In this document: positions 5,552-5,576 of the stretch, one piece after another
Layout of the letters: each line of letters starts with the position of its first letter
How positions within the stretch are numbered: the stretch's first letter is position 1
Source: Akkermansiaceae bacterium UBA1315
Lineage (GTDB): Bacteria; Verrucomicrobiota; Verrucomicrobiia; Verrucomicrobiales; Akkermansiaceae
Direction of reading: 5' to 3'
Assembly (NCBI GenBank): GCA_002307065.1
Contig: DBTN01000001.1
Location: forward strand, 1 to 5,576
Length of the DNA stretch: 5,576 nucleotides
Position numbers and translations under genes: made by a program
Notes under the pieces: generated by a model
Told to the model about the DNA's origin: nothing
The model's input: only the letters and a program-made list of their open reading frames with translations
The model's database searches: none

Positions 5552-5576
5552 CCCATGACCCATGACCCATGACCCA
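5552..5576. repeat. Heptanucleotide tandem repeat (CCCATGA)n, truncated by window end
   Basis: Three perfect units start at 5552, 5559 and 5566, and a fourth partial unit (CCCA) runs into the window edge, so the array probably continues. The preceding sequence CCCAATGTTTC (5542-5552) looks like a diverged relative. Heptamer repeats of this kind are known from cyanobacteria and other large bacterial genomes and usually vary in copy number between strains. They have no known coding role here. Confidence 0.8.

Overview
The window most resembles a chromosomal piece from a GC-rich Verrucomicrobiota-like bacterium. The assignment rests on the GYF_2-RDD protein architecture, the LolE-type permease and ParB style, genes lacking Shine-Dalgarno motifs, and intergenic DNA full of palindromic and tandem repeats. 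It is an inference from memory of such genomes; there is no rRNA or other phylogenetic marker here. No phage, transposase, defence or biosynthetic genes are visible.

Layout. Positions 1-769 hold no credible gene. They contain two ~96% identical direct copies of a ~250-bp element (1-252 and 371-622). Inside each copy is a ~204-bp imperfect inverted repeat with three small hairpins per arm, arranged as mirror images. A separate array of 17-bp tandem units follows (645-746, with a decayed seventh unit to 763) and ends just short of the first gene.

Three genes on the minus strand probably form one transcription unit, read from high to low coordinates: parB (4216-3314), a LolC/LolE-type ABC permease (3238-1619) and a GYF_2-RDD membrane protein (1615-770). 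The last two are separated by only 3 bp; parB and the permease are separated by 75 bp containing a small hairpin. The permease reading frame has no ATG, GTG or TTG at its conserved N-terminus. The best start is an ATC codon, which is either a rare non-canonical start or a mutated or miscalled ATG. The permease also carries an acidic insertion in its periplasmic domain. Neither parA nor a LolD-type ATPase lies in the window.

On the other strand, a FixJ/NarL-type response regulator (4617-5267) diverges from parB across a 400-bp spacer. The spacer holds a perfect 10-bp palindrome, direct repeats, poly-C tracts and two candidate promoters, one of which would give an essentially leaderless message. 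No partner histidine kinase is present. The last ~300 bp appear non-coding and end in a CCCATGA heptanucleotide tandem repeat cut by the window edge.

Functionally, the genes concern chromosome segregation (ParB), envelope lipoprotein or substrate handling (permease), a membrane protein of unknown role (GYF_2-RDD) and signal-dependent transcription (response regulator). Nothing shows that they form one pathway. The least ordinary material is the nested-palindrome element, the 17-bp array and the permease start.
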